DNA from: Agrocybe praecox
Taxonomy: Eukaryota; Basidiomycota; Agaricomycetes; Agaricales; Agrocybaceae
Assembly: GCA_964017145.1 (NCBI GenBank)
Contig: OZ024844.1
Location: 124,001 to 188,000 of the forward strand
Length of the DNA stretch: 64,000 nt
Direction of reading: 5' to 3'
The notes beneath the pieces were generated by a model. That model had not been told where the DNA came from. It saw only the letters and a program-made list of their open reading frames with translations, and ran no database searches. Below, piece after piece: positions 1 to 12,869 of the stretch (its first letter is position 1; each line of letters begins with the position of its first letter). Made by a program: the position numbers and the translations under genes.

Positions 1-210
1 TCAACATTAAATAGAATATATAGAACGTATGAAGTAAACTAAATAATTAATGCAAACGGGCCCGACTAAGACCTGAGTTTGAGGTGACTTGGAAGAGTCC
101 AATTAAGCCTTAGTAGTACCACCTGGAAGAATTCAGTTTTCATTCATGCTAAAAAGGAACAGCAAAGAAACAGCAATAGATAGGGTGAACACAGCCCGTG
201 TCATTTTTCT
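1..210. other. Window edge, 3' flank of the QTRT2 gene
   Basis: No gene is supported here. The stretch lies downstream of the minus-strand QTRT2 stop codon and is AT-rich, as expected for a 3' untranslated region or intergenic DNA. Confidence 0.5.
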
Positions 211-1883
211 TTATTCTAACGCTCCGCCCTCTACTTGAACATCAACTGTCGTACCTAGCGTTGCTTCCTCTTGTTTCTCCTTCTCCCTTGCCAGTCTACC
301 TTTCCCTCTAGCCATCTCCACCTGTTTCCAACTCTCCTTTGCAGCATCAAACACGGCGCCAACATCGTTGTACGTGTCTGTAAACCGGAGAACTTCGTCA
401 TTGAACGTTTCTGGAGCTGAAGACAGCACGTTGCGAACGCCATCGAAGAACACATCGATAACGGTAAGATTGTGCATGGTCAATAGCGTATGTGCACTCA
501 TTTCGTGAGTATGCAGGAGGTGATGGATGTACGCCCGAGTAAAGTGAAGTTGTCGGATATCCTTTTCTGTTTCTCCCGAAAAGTCATTCGTGTCAACGCC
601 GTGATACAATCGAGAAGCAGGGGGAAGTGGCGAGCATGCGAGGCAAGGACAACGTGGTTTGGCCTCTGAGAACGGTCCAAAGTCGAGGGTATATCGGGAG
701 TCGTATAGATTATGGCCGATGTCTTTCTTCTTCTCCCCGAACGCACGAACTGGAAATTCAAAGTCGAGAGCGACGCCAATGTCCGCTGCCCGCTGGGCCC
801 AATGAGCATCGAATAGATCCACGCCAACATCGCGGATGTAGGTCAACATCTCGTGGGGCGATTCGGTGCTATTCACCAATCTTGGCTTCGATTCAGGGAG
901 TTTCTCCAACGACACTTTGACCAAATCCACGATTTGTTCTGTGTGACTGGGTAAAACAGGATTAAGATCTGTCTCAGACCCAGGGTGGGACGTTTTGTGG
1001 TCGAGAGTTTCGAGGGACTGCCGAAGGGGAACCAGGTCCACGGAATAACCGGACACGCCTTCGTCAAGGGTTTGCAGGGGCGAAATTGCGTCCAATTCAG
1101 GTCCGTACAGTGGTTCAAGAAGAGATGAAGAGAACGCCTTTCGAGCGGCAGGATTCGTAAGACCGGACAAATGTAAAAATATTGGTGCAATGATAGGTGA
1201 ACGAAGTAGAGTTGAAAGCCACGCTGTGGACCTTTGGATGCTTTTGGTCAATCTCTTTTGTGAATGTGGCGGTGATGTAAATGGCGCGTCAGAAAGGGCG
1301 AATACAATATCTGGTTGACAAGCTTGGACGTAGTTCCGCCAATCCGTTGGTGATAGCTACATCGACGAGTTGTTGAATCACAAATAAAATCAAAAAAAGT
1401 AGACGCGCACCTTTCGCACCCCTCTCAAGCTATACACAGCGACATGGTTCGCTCCGTTAGTCGGCATCTCTCTTCCATCATACGGGTCTCTAGCCGACAT
1501 GGATACTATTTGTTTTCCTGGCGTATATCCTAAGAACATATGCAGCGGGTTTGAACCTGGTTGAAGCGTAGGTACTGGTGGGTTATGTTCGAGACTAAGA
1601 AGGGGGCGTGAAGAAAAGAGTTCGCAACTGAACCTAGAACTTACAAGGTCTCAAATGGCACGTTTACCCATTTTATTGCGCTCGTTGACCTATGATGATC
1701 CCTCGATAGATGCGGGACCACGCCACGCGACGTGGCTGTCAGAAGGCCGGGAGTGTGTATTTGAATCGCGTCGCCTGTCTTTGTTCTGTAAAGCACTATT
1801 CCTGAACGAGGCCCATATCTCGCTACCGAAGTTGACGAAGAGATAGAAAAGGTCAACGACGACGCGTTATGATGCGACATCAT
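211..1883 (-). CDS. QTRT2: Queuine tRNA-ribosyltransferase accessory subunit 2 (QTRT2-like)
   Basis: Non-catalytic partner of the eukaryotic tRNA-guanine transglycosylase, which swaps guanine-34 for queuine in GUN-anticodon tRNAs. Three exons read in frame: 1883-1645, 1594-1411 and 1356-211, giving about 522 residues. The N-terminal part has the family's TPGLLTATSRG and KWVNVPFET stretches. The middle has LGYTPGKQI. The C-terminal part has the zinc site, CPCLAC at about residues 377-382, followed by a histidine in YIHHL near 419. The zinc ligands mark the TGT fold; human QTRT2 is shorter (415 residues). Two in-frame ATGs (1883 and 1880) suit the start; an upstream ATG at 1916 would only add a tail unlike the family. 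Identification is firm; exact exon ends are by eye. Confidence 0.88.
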
Positions 1884-2433
1884 GGTTGAGAAAAAACATA
1901 GATGATGACATAACAATCAATATTACTGATCTAGATCAGATCAGATTTGATCATCGCCACAATAATTTGATCTTCAAGACGTGAGCGCGTGAGCATCCGT
2001 CAGGACCAAGTCAGTACTCAGTACCTAGGAGTTATTCTGGAGTTGGAGAGATTAAAAATGTGTATACATATGTGCAATGCGACTCGTAGCTTGTTGGCCA
2101 ATTGTTGGCACCGACAGCTGCGGACTGCGCAGCGCAGTATCAAAACGTGCAGGCCTCGAGGCAGTCTCTCTTTAAAATACCGCATGCAAAATAGCCTAAT
2201 GAAGCCAAAACTTCCCAGGCATCCAGTCATCCGGGTTACCGAGTAGATTTTTACTATTATTCGCAATCGATTATTACTTTACGACATCAGAGCAGATCCC
2301 ATAATGGAAATTTTGACGCCTGAGCGTATAGAACTTGCGAGAAGGTTGCACACTTGAGTAAACATCTGGAAGAGTATATAGTCGCAGAGAACTCTGACGA
2401 CCCACTAACTTTTTCCATCTAATAGTCAGCAAA
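1884..2433. other. Intergenic, divergent promoter region
   Basis: Lies between the 5' ends of the QTRT2 gene (-) and the unknown gene starting at 2434 (+), so it should hold both promoters. Short overlapping reading frames on both strands (1989-2266) show no family resemblance or splice continuity and are not called. Confidence 0.5.
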
Positions 2434-3976
2434 ATGAATCGAGAGCAAGAAGGTCTCAATATCTCGAGGAACTCGACTCCAAAGGCACATATACGACGTG
2501 CCGATCAACAATTGCTTACACGCTTGTATGACCTTCGCGGGAGCAAGAGTCTTATTCCTATCGAAAGGATAACATTGGACCCTTACTCATCCATTGAAGA
2601 AGATTACGTTGAGATACAGGCACTGGAAGGACCACCCGACAGGCCGGTAGGGGTTGTCATTGGTAGGATCAAGTGCGAACACACCTCCAACGGGCGAGGG
2701 AGGGAGAAGAGCACGACCTTGAGTTTGGAGACAGGATCCAAGTGGCAGGGTTCAGAAAGCTATACGCCAACAGGGACCAGTCTATCAGTATCCTACATCT
2801 GGAATCAATGGTACTGGACGGGTGAGCAGGATAATGAAAAGTTGGCGTTGGCGGGATACGCGATTCGCCCGACGTTTGTCTTGAAGAAAAAACAGTTTAA
2901 GCAAGGATACAAGGAGGTTAGAGCTGGACAGCTGGCAGCGAGTGCTGTCATAGATTCTGTATGGTTCGTAAATTTTCTAGCGGGACTTTTCCTCTAATTC
3001 TTTGATACATATTAATATTATTAGTGACCTTTACAACACTGTGGAAGCGGAAGATGGTGAAACAATTCCCATACGGTGGACGCAACATAGTATGCCGAAC
3101 AACAACACGATGGCGACACACTATGGAGAAATTGGTAACGTATCTCAAGCCCTCAAAGACCCGTTTCAATGGCAGTTTAAAGCTCTCAGACGACCCGAGG
3201 GCGTGCACCAGCAGAAATTACACTTGCGAATTATGCCAATGGTAATCAATATGAACCAAATGAGAAAGAACCAAAATCTGGTTCGAGTGGCTACTTCAAG
3301 GGAATCCATACGGGCACCGATTGCAGTCCTGGAGTACGACACGATCACTCAACAATGCCTACTTCTTGCCTTGCTTATGCACCAACTTCAGCGCTTACCA
3401 GAAGGTCTGCGTGCTAATAGCGCCATACAGCCTGCTTTATTCCTCTATCGCGGCATCACACCTGAAATGGGTCCCTGGAATCTTACGCCTGAGTTTGAGA
3501 TAGTTCTTAAGCCAGGCAGTGAGCAAGACGTAACTAAGTTATCAATGATACCCAAAGGAAATGGAGTCCATATACCAACCACGGTATCTGGCAGCGATCG
3601 TTTCCGTATCACTATGCGACCTGAGTTGTATAAAGGAAAACATAGGATCGACGTAGCAATCAAGCGACTGCGCCAAAGCTCAACGGGACACATGGCAAGA
3701 AACGCATTTTGGGAGTGTCGATATCATATTGGCGCTACAAGGGACCCTGACATGCGAACTTTCTTGTATAAAACTGACCCAAGTCTAAGTGGTTCTGCAC
3801 GAACCTTGACATTTGATCTTTTGGACATTAGGACAGTCGACATGATCCAAATATTATCTGACGGAAGAAGTATTCCATTTCCCAGAGAATGGGAAAAGAT
3901 TAGGAGGACTGACTCCCGTGGTGGACCTGTGAACGAGACATATGAGATTGAGGTGAGAGTTCAAGGACTCGACTAA
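2434..3976 (+). CDS. Protein of unknown function, two exons
   Basis: Two long open frames join across one 61-bp intron. Exon 1 is 2434-2963; the donor is GTTCGT, a variant also used in the GH31 gene at 61 kb. The acceptor is TTATTAG with an ATTAAT-type branch sequence, and exon 2 is 3025-3976. The product is about 493 residues. It is soluble, with no signal peptide or membrane segment. It is moderately charged and rich in beta-prone stretches, with no catalytic motif I recognise. The frame is clean and the codon use ordinary, so I take it as a real gene rather than a relic. Family not recognised. Confidence 0.65.
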
Positions 3977-4766
3977 CACAAAAAAGTCTGACCGGCGATC
4001 TAGATACCCAATATTCTTCTTGGAGAAGTACCCGATTATCGGAACGAGTATCCACTATCAGCGACATCCACTATAAGATACCGCACAAGCAATGATCCGA
4101 GGACAAAACAGATCTTTGCTCGAGTTGTTGACGAAATGGTCATCTGCATGGCTATGAGAATTCTACAGTGCCAGCTACGGGTTATGAGAATTTAGCGCTA
4201 GCTCTAGCACGACCCAATATGTATCAATGACATTCAATGGAATGCAATATAATCAATTTTATGAGCCTGAAAAATGAAGGGTGACGAAATTCTGTTCAGG
4301 ACGTGGCTGCAAAGTCCAGCGTTGGCGGATGGTATACGTAGTGGGATAATCTCCAGGAAAAGCAAGCGCTTGGAAATGAATAGAGAGGTTTCAGTGGGTA
4401 AGAATTGAGATCTAAGATCTGAGAACCGGTGTTTGGAAGATCATGGGCAACTTGTGAGGGAACAAACAGACTGTTTCATGAGAGCAGCAGTGATTCCGCT
4501 CCTAGTCCCGGCTTTGATTTTCACTGAGTGATGCTATATCAGATATATTCCTCCTTCATGTCTATTTTTATTTATTTTGTATATAATAACATGTTTTTAC
4601 TTGTTTCTATGGAGCACTCAGTGATATCGTGTCTCGAATACCAGAGACGGGAAACGACGGCATCACCTTCGGTTGTTCCGTTCCTAGAAGCAGATATAAT
4701 CAACGTTATAATTAATATTATAGACCCTATAAAGTCAATCAAATGGCAAAAATAAAAAGAACAAAT
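3977..4766. other. Intergenic
   Basis: No supported gene. Short frames around 4528-4817 overlap the tRNA locus on both strands and are AT-rich. A T-rich tract on the minus strand just below 4767 fits the RNA polymerase III terminator of the tRNA. Confidence 0.5.
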
Positions 4767-4866
4767 GGGCCTGACTGGGAATTGAACCCAGGACCACCTC
4801 GATACGGCAAGGCACAAGTGCGATTAAGCGCCCTAACAAGGTATCATACTACTAGACCATCAGGCC
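4767..4866 (-). tRNA. tRNA-Pro(AGG): tRNA-Pro (anticodon AGG) with a 28-nt intron
   Basis: The reverse complement folds as a full cloverleaf. The acceptor stem pairs GGCCTGA with TCAGGCC, leaving discriminator C. The D arm starts TGGTCTAGTAGTATGAT (A box). The anticodon stem pairs CCTTG with CGAGG, and the loop TTAGGG carries anticodon AGG. A 28-nt intron sits one base 3' of the anticodon, the standard nuclear position. The T arm is CTGGG / TTCAATT / CCCAG (B box). The mature length would be 72 nt before CCA addition. A T-rich terminator follows on the minus strand. Confidence 0.92.
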
Positions 4867-5875
4867 GCTGGCCGAGAGAGCCGACACTGTACAGTCGGCG
4901 CTTGCGCTTGCGCTACTGAATAGGCGCGTTTTGTGTGAAGTAGGTTATGACGTATTCTCGCCTCAAAGAGCTGCCACACTTACGCATAAAAAGTGTTTGA
5001 AAACACCCTCCTTACACACGTTGTGAGTATTTTTTCGGGAAAACACTAAAGATTCCGTACCAACGCAAATATCATTTGGTTAGATTAGATCACAATGCAG
5101 TACAGGAAGATTTTCTCCGAAGTTACTCCGTTTTTCAGATAAATAATGCTGAATTATGATCGTCTTGATGACCCTTGTATTTTACATATCACACCATACT
5201 GTAGTCTGATCCGTAATTATACAATATGATTTCAACTCTCAGGAAATATAAAGCGAGAAACTTGTTGTTCTCAAAGCTTGCTCAAAGTTAGAGTCTGTTG
5301 GGCCTGTCAGTTATGATGGAAACCAGTAGGATAGAGAATATTTAAATACGTATAACACATGTCATTTCTAAACAGTACATCCGCGTAAGCTAGCACCTGG
5401 AAAAATAAAATAGGCGCTACTTCCCATTTCCAAAGTCAACCACTTGGATGATGGACCCCTATTTTGAATTTCCCAGGGCTGCATGCGGCTAGATCACTTG
5501 ACCCTGTGATTCGAAAGTTCCTGTCGAATTGCTCGCTACGTCTTCTTTGCCAATTCTTTGCTCCTCTCAACGCGTGAAAAATCTTCATAGGTCGATAGTG
5601 CTACAGGATAACCATGGATCATCCATACTACCGAGACTTCGAAGATGCTTTAGAAGGATTCGAGTTGCCACGTCGGGTTCGGAATCGTCTGGAAGCGGTA
5701 GGTCACATGCGGTCAGCCTCATCAGAAACCTAGGGGTCGGAAATACTTCGGAAATACATCTTCCCCACAGCGCTTACATATAAGAGGCTCGAGTGGGGTT
5801 GAACAATAATTTCTTACCCCAGATCCTCTTTACCAAATAAACATCCACAATATTCGAAACAACTCGACAAAAATC
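4867..5875. other. Intergenic, upstream of the GH3 gene
   Basis: No supported gene. A 39-codon frame at 5612-5731 lies upstream of the GH3 TATA element and is not called. AT-rich sequence dominates 5030-5460. Confidence 0.5.
5777..5784 (+). promoter_or_regulatory. TATA-like element of the GH3 gene
   Basis: CATATAAG lies about 92-99 bp upstream of the chosen ATG at 5876. This is a usual distance for basidiomycete core promoters and supports that start. Confidence 0.45.
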
Positions 5876-8800
5876 ATGGCACCTTCCGACTTTGCAAACG
5901 CTAACGTGAAAGAAGTAATCAACAAATTGACTACCGATGAAGCAATTCTCCTTACTGCAGGCGTGGGTTTCTGGCATACCCATGCAATCGAACGTCTGGG
6001 GATTCCGGCTATCAAGGTGAGCAATACAGGCTCTAATTTGTCATTTGACCCACCGTTTTATTTTGCGTCGCGGGTACCTACAGGTCAGCGACGGACCTAA
6101 CGGGTTAAGAGGAAATCATTTCTTGATGAGCACGCCTGCAAAGTGCCTTCCAGTGAGTTCATGTCGCCAATTCTACTAGAGAATGAATTGGATGCTGAAA
6201 TCGACGTCTTGTAGTCGTCGACCGCTCTTGGAGCGACTTTTGATACGAAACTCGTAGAAGAAGCGGGATTAAAGCTGCTTGCCCAGGAAGCAAGGACTCG
6301 CGCCGCTTCCCTTATTCTCGCGCCAACGTGCAATATTCAACGAGTAGGTTTCGATCCTTTCCTGGTACCTTACTGTACCCTGACCTTACGAATCGATAGA
6401 GCCCGCTTGGTGGAAGGGTGCGCTTTCCTTGGCCTAGGTTATAAGAACAAAGCTTACACCGGTTACAGAGCTTTGAGAGTTTTTCCGAGGATCCTTTCTT
6501 ATCTGGTATTATTGCAGCTGCATACGTCAATGGTGTACAAAGTGGAGGTATCGGAACGACAATCAAACACTTCGTGTATGTCCCCTCATTTCGACATTTA
6601 CGCTCCTCATTCTAATTGATTCCATTAGTGGCAACGACAAAGAGAACGATCGTAACGCTTATGATAGCATCATGAGCGAGCGAGCGTTGCGTGAAATTTA
6701 CCTCATGCCTTTCATGTTAGCGCAGAAACTTGCGCAGCCTTGGGCCATAATGACAGCGTCAGTTGCTTTTGTTCCGTTGGTTCATTTGAGTTCAACTTTG
6801 ACCGTGCAGATACAACCGCGTCAATGGAACTCACGTTTCAGAGAACAATTTCTTGCTGACGAAGATTCTTCGCGAGGAATGGAAATACGCTGGCATGGTA
6901 CGTAGGCTTTTTTATTTCGTAACTTCCTTATTTTCTAAAACGAGTTTTAGATCATGAGTGACTGGTTTGGCGTGTATAGTATCGACCATGCACTCAACTC
7001 CGGCCTCGACCTTGAAATGCCAGGCACGAACAAATGGCGAACACTGGACCTCGTCAACCGTTCTATAAACGCCCGAAAGGTAACAGTACGCACTGTCAAA
7101 CAACGAGCCACGAAGGTTCTCGAGATGGTACAGAAGTGCGCTCAAGGTGCACCGGAGGTTCGCATCCATCGCATGATCTCCACAGCACTTGAATTGACCC
7201 TCTTTCCAGATTCTTGATGGCGACGGCATTGAACGTACCATAGATACCCCAGAATCAAAAAAATTTCTCAGAAAAGTGGCAGCTGAAACTATTGTCCTGC
7301 TCAAGAACGAGAACTCCCTCCTTCCTCTTAAACCCAAAGACTTAAAGAAAGTTGCGATTCTCGGCCCAAATGCAAAGGCTATTGTCCTAAGTGGCGGTGG
7401 ATCGGCAGCGTTAAAACCTAGCTTCTACGTCAATCCCTATGACGGTATCGCCAACGCGTTGAAAGAGGCCTCTAGCGACATTGAAATCGGTTACTCAGAA
7501 GGAGCGATTGGTGAGTTTTTCTTTCTTTTTGTATTTCCCTCAAAAAAAATGACTAATGATTTGAACAAACATAATCAGCTTACATGACAATGCCTTCTCT
7601 TGACTACGAGATGCTCACTCCCTCGGGAGAACCGGGCTGGGTCGCTTCGTGGCATGCGCACGCTGACGATGATAGCATGCAGCCATTAGATACTGTTTAC
7701 GAGGAACAGTTATTTGACGAAACGAGATTGTTCGTCAGCACTTCGTCTCCTGTGGGTATCACGAAGCGATGGACCATGAAGCTGAGAGGACATCTTAAGC
7801 CGAGGTCAGTCGACACGAGGTTTGAGTTTGGTTTGATTGTCGCTGGACGAGCCAAGGTAAGTCTAATTGAGAGATGATGGTGACGGTATCATAAACTGAC
7901 TACTTATTTAGCTCTATGTCGATGGAAATCTTGTCATTGACAACTGGACCCGTCAACGTCGGGGCGAATATTTCTTCGGACAAGGAACTCTGGAGGAACG
8001 TGGAGTATATGAGCTGAAAGCGAACACCAAACATGACATTTTCGTTGAATGGTGTAACGTTCGGGCTCCCGCCGACGGAGACGAAAATGAAGCTCTTATG
8101 GATAGGTCCGTATTTAATTCTACCTTTACGTACAGGATGATAATCAATGACCATGTTAACCCCAGCAACCCTGCAGTGCGTCTAGGTGGTGCACCAGTCG
8201 AGGACCATGACCAGTTGATGGATAACGCAGTTCAATTGGCCAAAGAGGCTGATGTCGCTGTCGTCGTCGTCGGTCTGAACGCTGATTGGGAAACGGAAGG
8301 TTACGACAGGACTACACTTGCTCTTCCAGGTCGTACAAACGAACTCGTTTCCAAGGTCGCCAATGCGAACCCTAAGACAGTCGTGGTTACGCAATCGGTA
8401 CGTTTTGAGGTTTTTTAGTTGGAATTATCTCTATCTTCAACTTCTTCGTAGGGATCTTCCATCACTCTTCCATGGGTAGACTCCGTACCTTCAATTGTCC
8501 ATGCGTGGTATCTAGGAAATGCATCAGGAGACGCTATCGCAGATGTTCTAGTTGGAAAGCATAACCCTTCCGGTAAACTATCCCTTACGTTCCCAAAGAG
8601 AGAGGAGGACGTCCCAGCGTTCGGACACTTCCACTCAGAGGACGGAAAGGTAAATTTCACTACTGCTATTTGTCCATCCCTCTCTGAACATTAATTCGAA
8701 AATTATAGGTCAGATACGCTGAAGATTTATTTGTCGTACGTTGTTTTATGACTTTCATTAAATATGATATCACCCGTTGACATATACCATCATCAGGGAT

Positions 8801-9309
8801 ATAAACATTATCAGCATCGTAGCATCGAGCCTCTCTATGCTTTTGGGTACGTCGTGTGGGATCGAATCAACAAGATGGTGTGCTTATAGCACGATCGCAG
8901 ACACGGGTTATCATACACCACATTCTCCTTGACAGACCTCCAACTGTCCAAACCTACAGTAGCAGACGACGAGTTTGACTTGACAGTCTCCGTCAAGGTG
9001 TCGAATACCGGGACCGCGGCAGGCTCGGAAGTCGTCCAAGTTTACATCGCACCGCCATCAACATCAAACCTCACTCATCCCCTTCTCCAGCTCAAAGGCT
9101 TCGCAAAAGCCCGAAACCTGGCTCCTGGAGCATTTGAGACTCTTGAAATCAAGCTCGACAAATATGCCGTGTCATACTGGAGCGAACTTTACAAGACTTG
9201 GGCCGTTGAGGAGGGCGTATGGGGCGTGAAAGTAGGTACTGGAAGTGATAAGTTGACGTTGGAGTCAACATTCGAAATCGCTTCCGGTTTTGAGTGGGCA
9301 GGTATTTAA
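5876..9309 (+). CDS. GH3 beta-glucosidase with PA14 insertion (intracellular type)
   Basis: Hydrolyses terminal beta-glucosyl residues of cellobiose and other beta-glucosides. Fifteen exons join in frame to about 878 residues: 5876-6016, 6084-6152, 6215-6343, 6400-6417, 6469-6575, 6629-6757, 6810-6897, 6951-7157, 7210-7510, 7579-7856, 7912-8397, 8452-8649, 8709-8735, 8797-8846 and 8901-9309. The GH3 barrel has [25 protein letters not shown] and the nucleophile Asp in MSDWFG (about D231). A PA14-like segment (about 390-550) interrupts the second domain. [10 protein letters not shown] (about 613-621) should hold the acid/base Glu, and a fibronectin-like domain ends the protein. There is no signal peptide, so it is probably cytosolic, like the Kluyveromyces BglI group. 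Exon 4 is only 18 nt. Convergent with the GH31 gene below. Confidence 0.9.
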
Positions 9310-9573
9310 GTATACTTTGCACTTTGTTTTGTAAATGTAAATGTACTATCCAGCCTTTCCAATATACGCGAATTCGGCAAAACCTCTGATTAAGCGCCCG
9401 AGAAGAGCGACCGGGCACGTTACGCCTAATCTGGTAACGTATTTATCCAACGTAAGTGTTAAAGTTGACAGGTGGAACAAAGAATGCAACCAGGGTAGCC
9501 AGTTATACAAAATACAGATTAGAGTTTAGTTTCGACACATCGTACATAAGGGCACAGGTAACTCGTACCAACT
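9310..9573. other. Short convergent intergenic region
   Basis: 264 bp separate the stop codons of the GH3 gene (+) and the GH31 gene (-). It must contain both 3' ends; no other feature was seen. Confidence 0.5.
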
Positions 9574-12500
9574 TCAAGAATTGAAAGAGAAAGAAATAGA
9601 AAACCCGGCTGCAAATGGAACTCCCACTACTACATCCAGTACCTTGTTGCGTTTGTCGAACGAAATGTCTCCCATTTTCACGACCTTGCCATTGAACATG
9701 ACATGGGATGGAGGTGCTTTAACGTCCAGGACTCGAACGCGTGAAACGCTGACGCCGGTTGGGAATCCAAATTGACCGGATACATCCAACTTACCATTAG
9801 CAAAGTTGAACTTTAGTGAGGTGGACGAGGGTGGAACGATGGATTCCCCGTCGTCTATATAAAGTTGGCCACTCGCCCGTCCGTTAGCATCAGGAGCAAC
9901 GACGAGCTCGAAGTCCATCTTCCTGAGCTCCGAAGTCGTCATAGCAGACTTCTCACGAAGAGGAAGTACAACGCCGCTTTTGATGTGCAAAGGAATTTGC
10001 GTAAAGTTGACGTTTGTTAGATTGATAAACGATGCCGACCCTTGGACTGGTGCCAGAGTTTGGAAGTCATAGAAAATATCGCGAGGAAGATAGATCGAGA
10101 CAGAGGTCGAATCCTGGTCCGTAACTGGTGAAACAAGGATAGAGTCTCCGAAGAAGAATTGATGCTCTATCGGGAATGTGTTTGCATCTTTCGGATACTT
10201 GAACCAAAGAGGATTGAGGACAGGAGTTCCATCCAAATGGGCCTGGTGGAAGGCGGTGTAAAGATAATCAAGCAAACGATAGCTATGATATAATTAGAGC
10301 CTATCCGTCAGAAAACCGACAAAATCAATCATACCGAATGTCAATCGCATTCCTTGCTGCCTGAGCAACCGATGGCCACGTATAGAACTCCTGGCTAATA
10401 GAAGTGTCTGAATTATGCTAAAGATGGTGATATCAGTCAAAGAGAAACAATGATGCGTTGAAGAACGAACATTTCTCATGAAGGGGTAGAAGGCACCAAG
10501 CATAGCCCATCTTGCGCATAGATTCTCAGTCGTATCTCCGGCTGTTGAGGCGAGCGGGTCAATTCTGCAGGACATAGAACATGGCTCAACGGCTAACCAT
10601 ATCCGCAGATATCACTGCCCACCATTGGGACTTGATATATGGATGCAAAACCGAGCATGCCCGCAATTGAGAACTGGTAGTGGTCCCATTGGCTGAAATT
10701 ATCCCCCAGCCATTTGCCAACATGCGCCCCGGCCCCGGCGAAGGTCGATCGTGTGATAACTAAAGTCCGCTTGCCAGGACGACGGGCCAACATTGCGTTG
10801 CGCGTGCCAACAGACATCATCGTGCCATACAAGTTGTGGGTATCATATTCTAGAAGGCCGTTTGCGTGACGAATATTTGTCTGTGGATCAGTTAATTAAC
10901 CAACTTATCAGAGCGCATAGAAGTGGAGAAGCAACTTACGAAAGCAGTCTTACTAGAGAGGGCTCCCATTGCGTTATTGATGGCATAGGGCGGGTTCAAT
11001 GGATCGTCTCGTCGCGTTAACCCATTACTCGAATTCACGAAAATTGGTGTGTTCGGGTCCGGAGGTGGGTTTGGGCGTGGAGGAGGCAAAGCCATTTGAA
11101 TGGCTTGTTGGTATGGGTCATCGCAAGGAAGGTTACAGAACTAGTGACATAGAAGCGGTTATACACAGGTAAATTATAGATGACAGAAACAACTTACATT
11201 CGATGGCTCGTTCATGTCAATCCAAGCACCATCAATGTCAAGCCCATTTTGAGGGTCATAAAAAGTCTCGAACTCGGTTGACCAATACTGTTGGATGTTG
11301 GGATGGAACCAGTCTTATTATTGAAGGTACAAATTTATCATTGAGGAAAAGAAAAATTGAGCACGACCTACCCGGGAATACGGTTACACCTAGAGTCGCC
11401 ATATATATCAGCACAGATGCAGCATCTTTCAAAAAAGTCAGCATGCTTACCGGGCCAAACCAGCCCCAGACTCTCGCTGCCATTCGGAGCCTTCAGCCAT
11501 ATATCCAGGGTTTTACCATTGTCGAATGGACTATATCCTTCAGAGGGTAAGTACGCCACCGCTGGGTCTGTCATCAAAACTACGAAAAAAAAATGGCCAT
11601 CAGTACGAACAAAATAAGGTCAAAGTGAAAGGGTCACTACCGAATCTTTGCTCATGGCTATGTAAGTAATCCACGATTTCACGCATCCTGGACAGAGGGA
11701 AATAATCTGGGTCGACCGTAAATACCCTTCGTCTGTCCATGTAATCTAGCATAGCCATTAAGAATCGAGAGAAACTGGAACATAAAATAACAGCACACCG
11801 ATATCGGTCCACATAGTTTCCAGAGGTATTTTGGCGGCAGCGTATCTTGATATGACATTGGCCACGTCAACGAAATCTTGGTATCGATGAGCGATTGTGC
11901 ATGCAAAAAGGTAAGAGCTCCAACTCACTCTGGTACCCGAAACGACACTGATGAAGCCCAAATGACCAATATGGTACCTCTGCAGGCACACCAACAACCT
12001 CAGCATACTGCCTAGCCACCTCAGTCGGGTCACTTTCACTGCCAGAGAGGAAGTAAAAGTCGAGAATACCGCCAATGACATTGTACTCCAAGCTTTGAGC
12101 TCCAGTGTCGTCCTTCGTCAACTTAATATCCATCCCATTGGAGTTAAGAAGAAATACCCCATGTGTTCCCGTTGTACGATGTTCAAAGTATATGGGATGG
12201 TTTCCGTACAAGTTTGTGCCACTGGGTATTCCATACGCGTCGCGAGACCATAATGTCAATGTAGTGTTGTCCGTCGAAAGTTGGAAAGAATTCGTATGCT
12301 CGCCTAGACCATATATGTTGGCGCTGTTCCCTAATTGCGTCTTCAAGCGTAAATATTGAGGCTCGAATATGAGGGAGTGGCCCGACGTCGTGAACAGAAT
12401 TTCGTGCGTTTTCGTTCTGTAAATCGAGAAACCGAAGGGCGACGTGGTGAAATTGAATTGAATGGCAGCGGTGTGAGCTGGTACAGCGTTGTTCGCATTC

Positions 12501-12869
12501 GGTCGCGGTAAGACTGACTCAGGAACTTCGTAGCGGAGAGCAGATGGGTCTGCAATCTTGACGTGTATCCTGTCCGCTACACAATCCTCAATAAAATTCA
12601 AGAGATATATACTGGCACGTACTGGTCTCGTATACCATACTCAGCAATAACTTTGAGGTATCGTTCCCAAAAACATTACAGGCCTTTCCGCTTAATACCA
12701 AGTCTGCAGTAATGCCATCCTTCGTTGTTCGGACGTTGGTGGCCGCGTATCCCGGACAGGCTTCGAGGATGCTCGGGTCCACATAGGTTGCTGACCCAAT
12801 TCTAGATGATACCAGCAAGATAGATATAATGCGTAAAGCCCAGTAACTTGACCTGCTCGTCCGCGTCAT
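9574..12869 (-). CDS. GH31 alpha-glucosidase, secreted (copy 1)
   Basis: Releases glucose from the non-reducing end of maltose-type substrates, probably outside the cell. The N-terminus has a hydrophobic signal segment (about residues 8-25). Exon 1 is 12869-12623 and exon 2 is 12576-11929, with GLGEHT and [16 protein letters not shown]. Later short exons carry [19 protein letters not shown] and the nucleophile motif WIDMNEPSN (near 11,205-11,230). The acid/base motif WLGDN is near 10,700-10,718, and the last exon (10275-9574) carries the C-terminal beta domains. All the exons I traced stay in frame. An 18-nt microexon at 11372-11389 (GVTVFP) is spliced here but continuous in the second copy. 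The closest relative in the window is the gene at 58,033-61,241. Confidence 0.88.

Noticed and set aside
5612..5731. 39-codon reading frame upstream of the GH3 gene
   Set aside because: It lies upstream of the likely TATA element, shows no homology I recognise, and is not needed for the GH3 N-terminus.
8105..8135. A possible 31-nt intron (GT...AG) in the GH3 gene
   Set aside because: It is too short, and removing it breaks the frame, whereas reading through keeps exon 11 open from 7912 to 8397.
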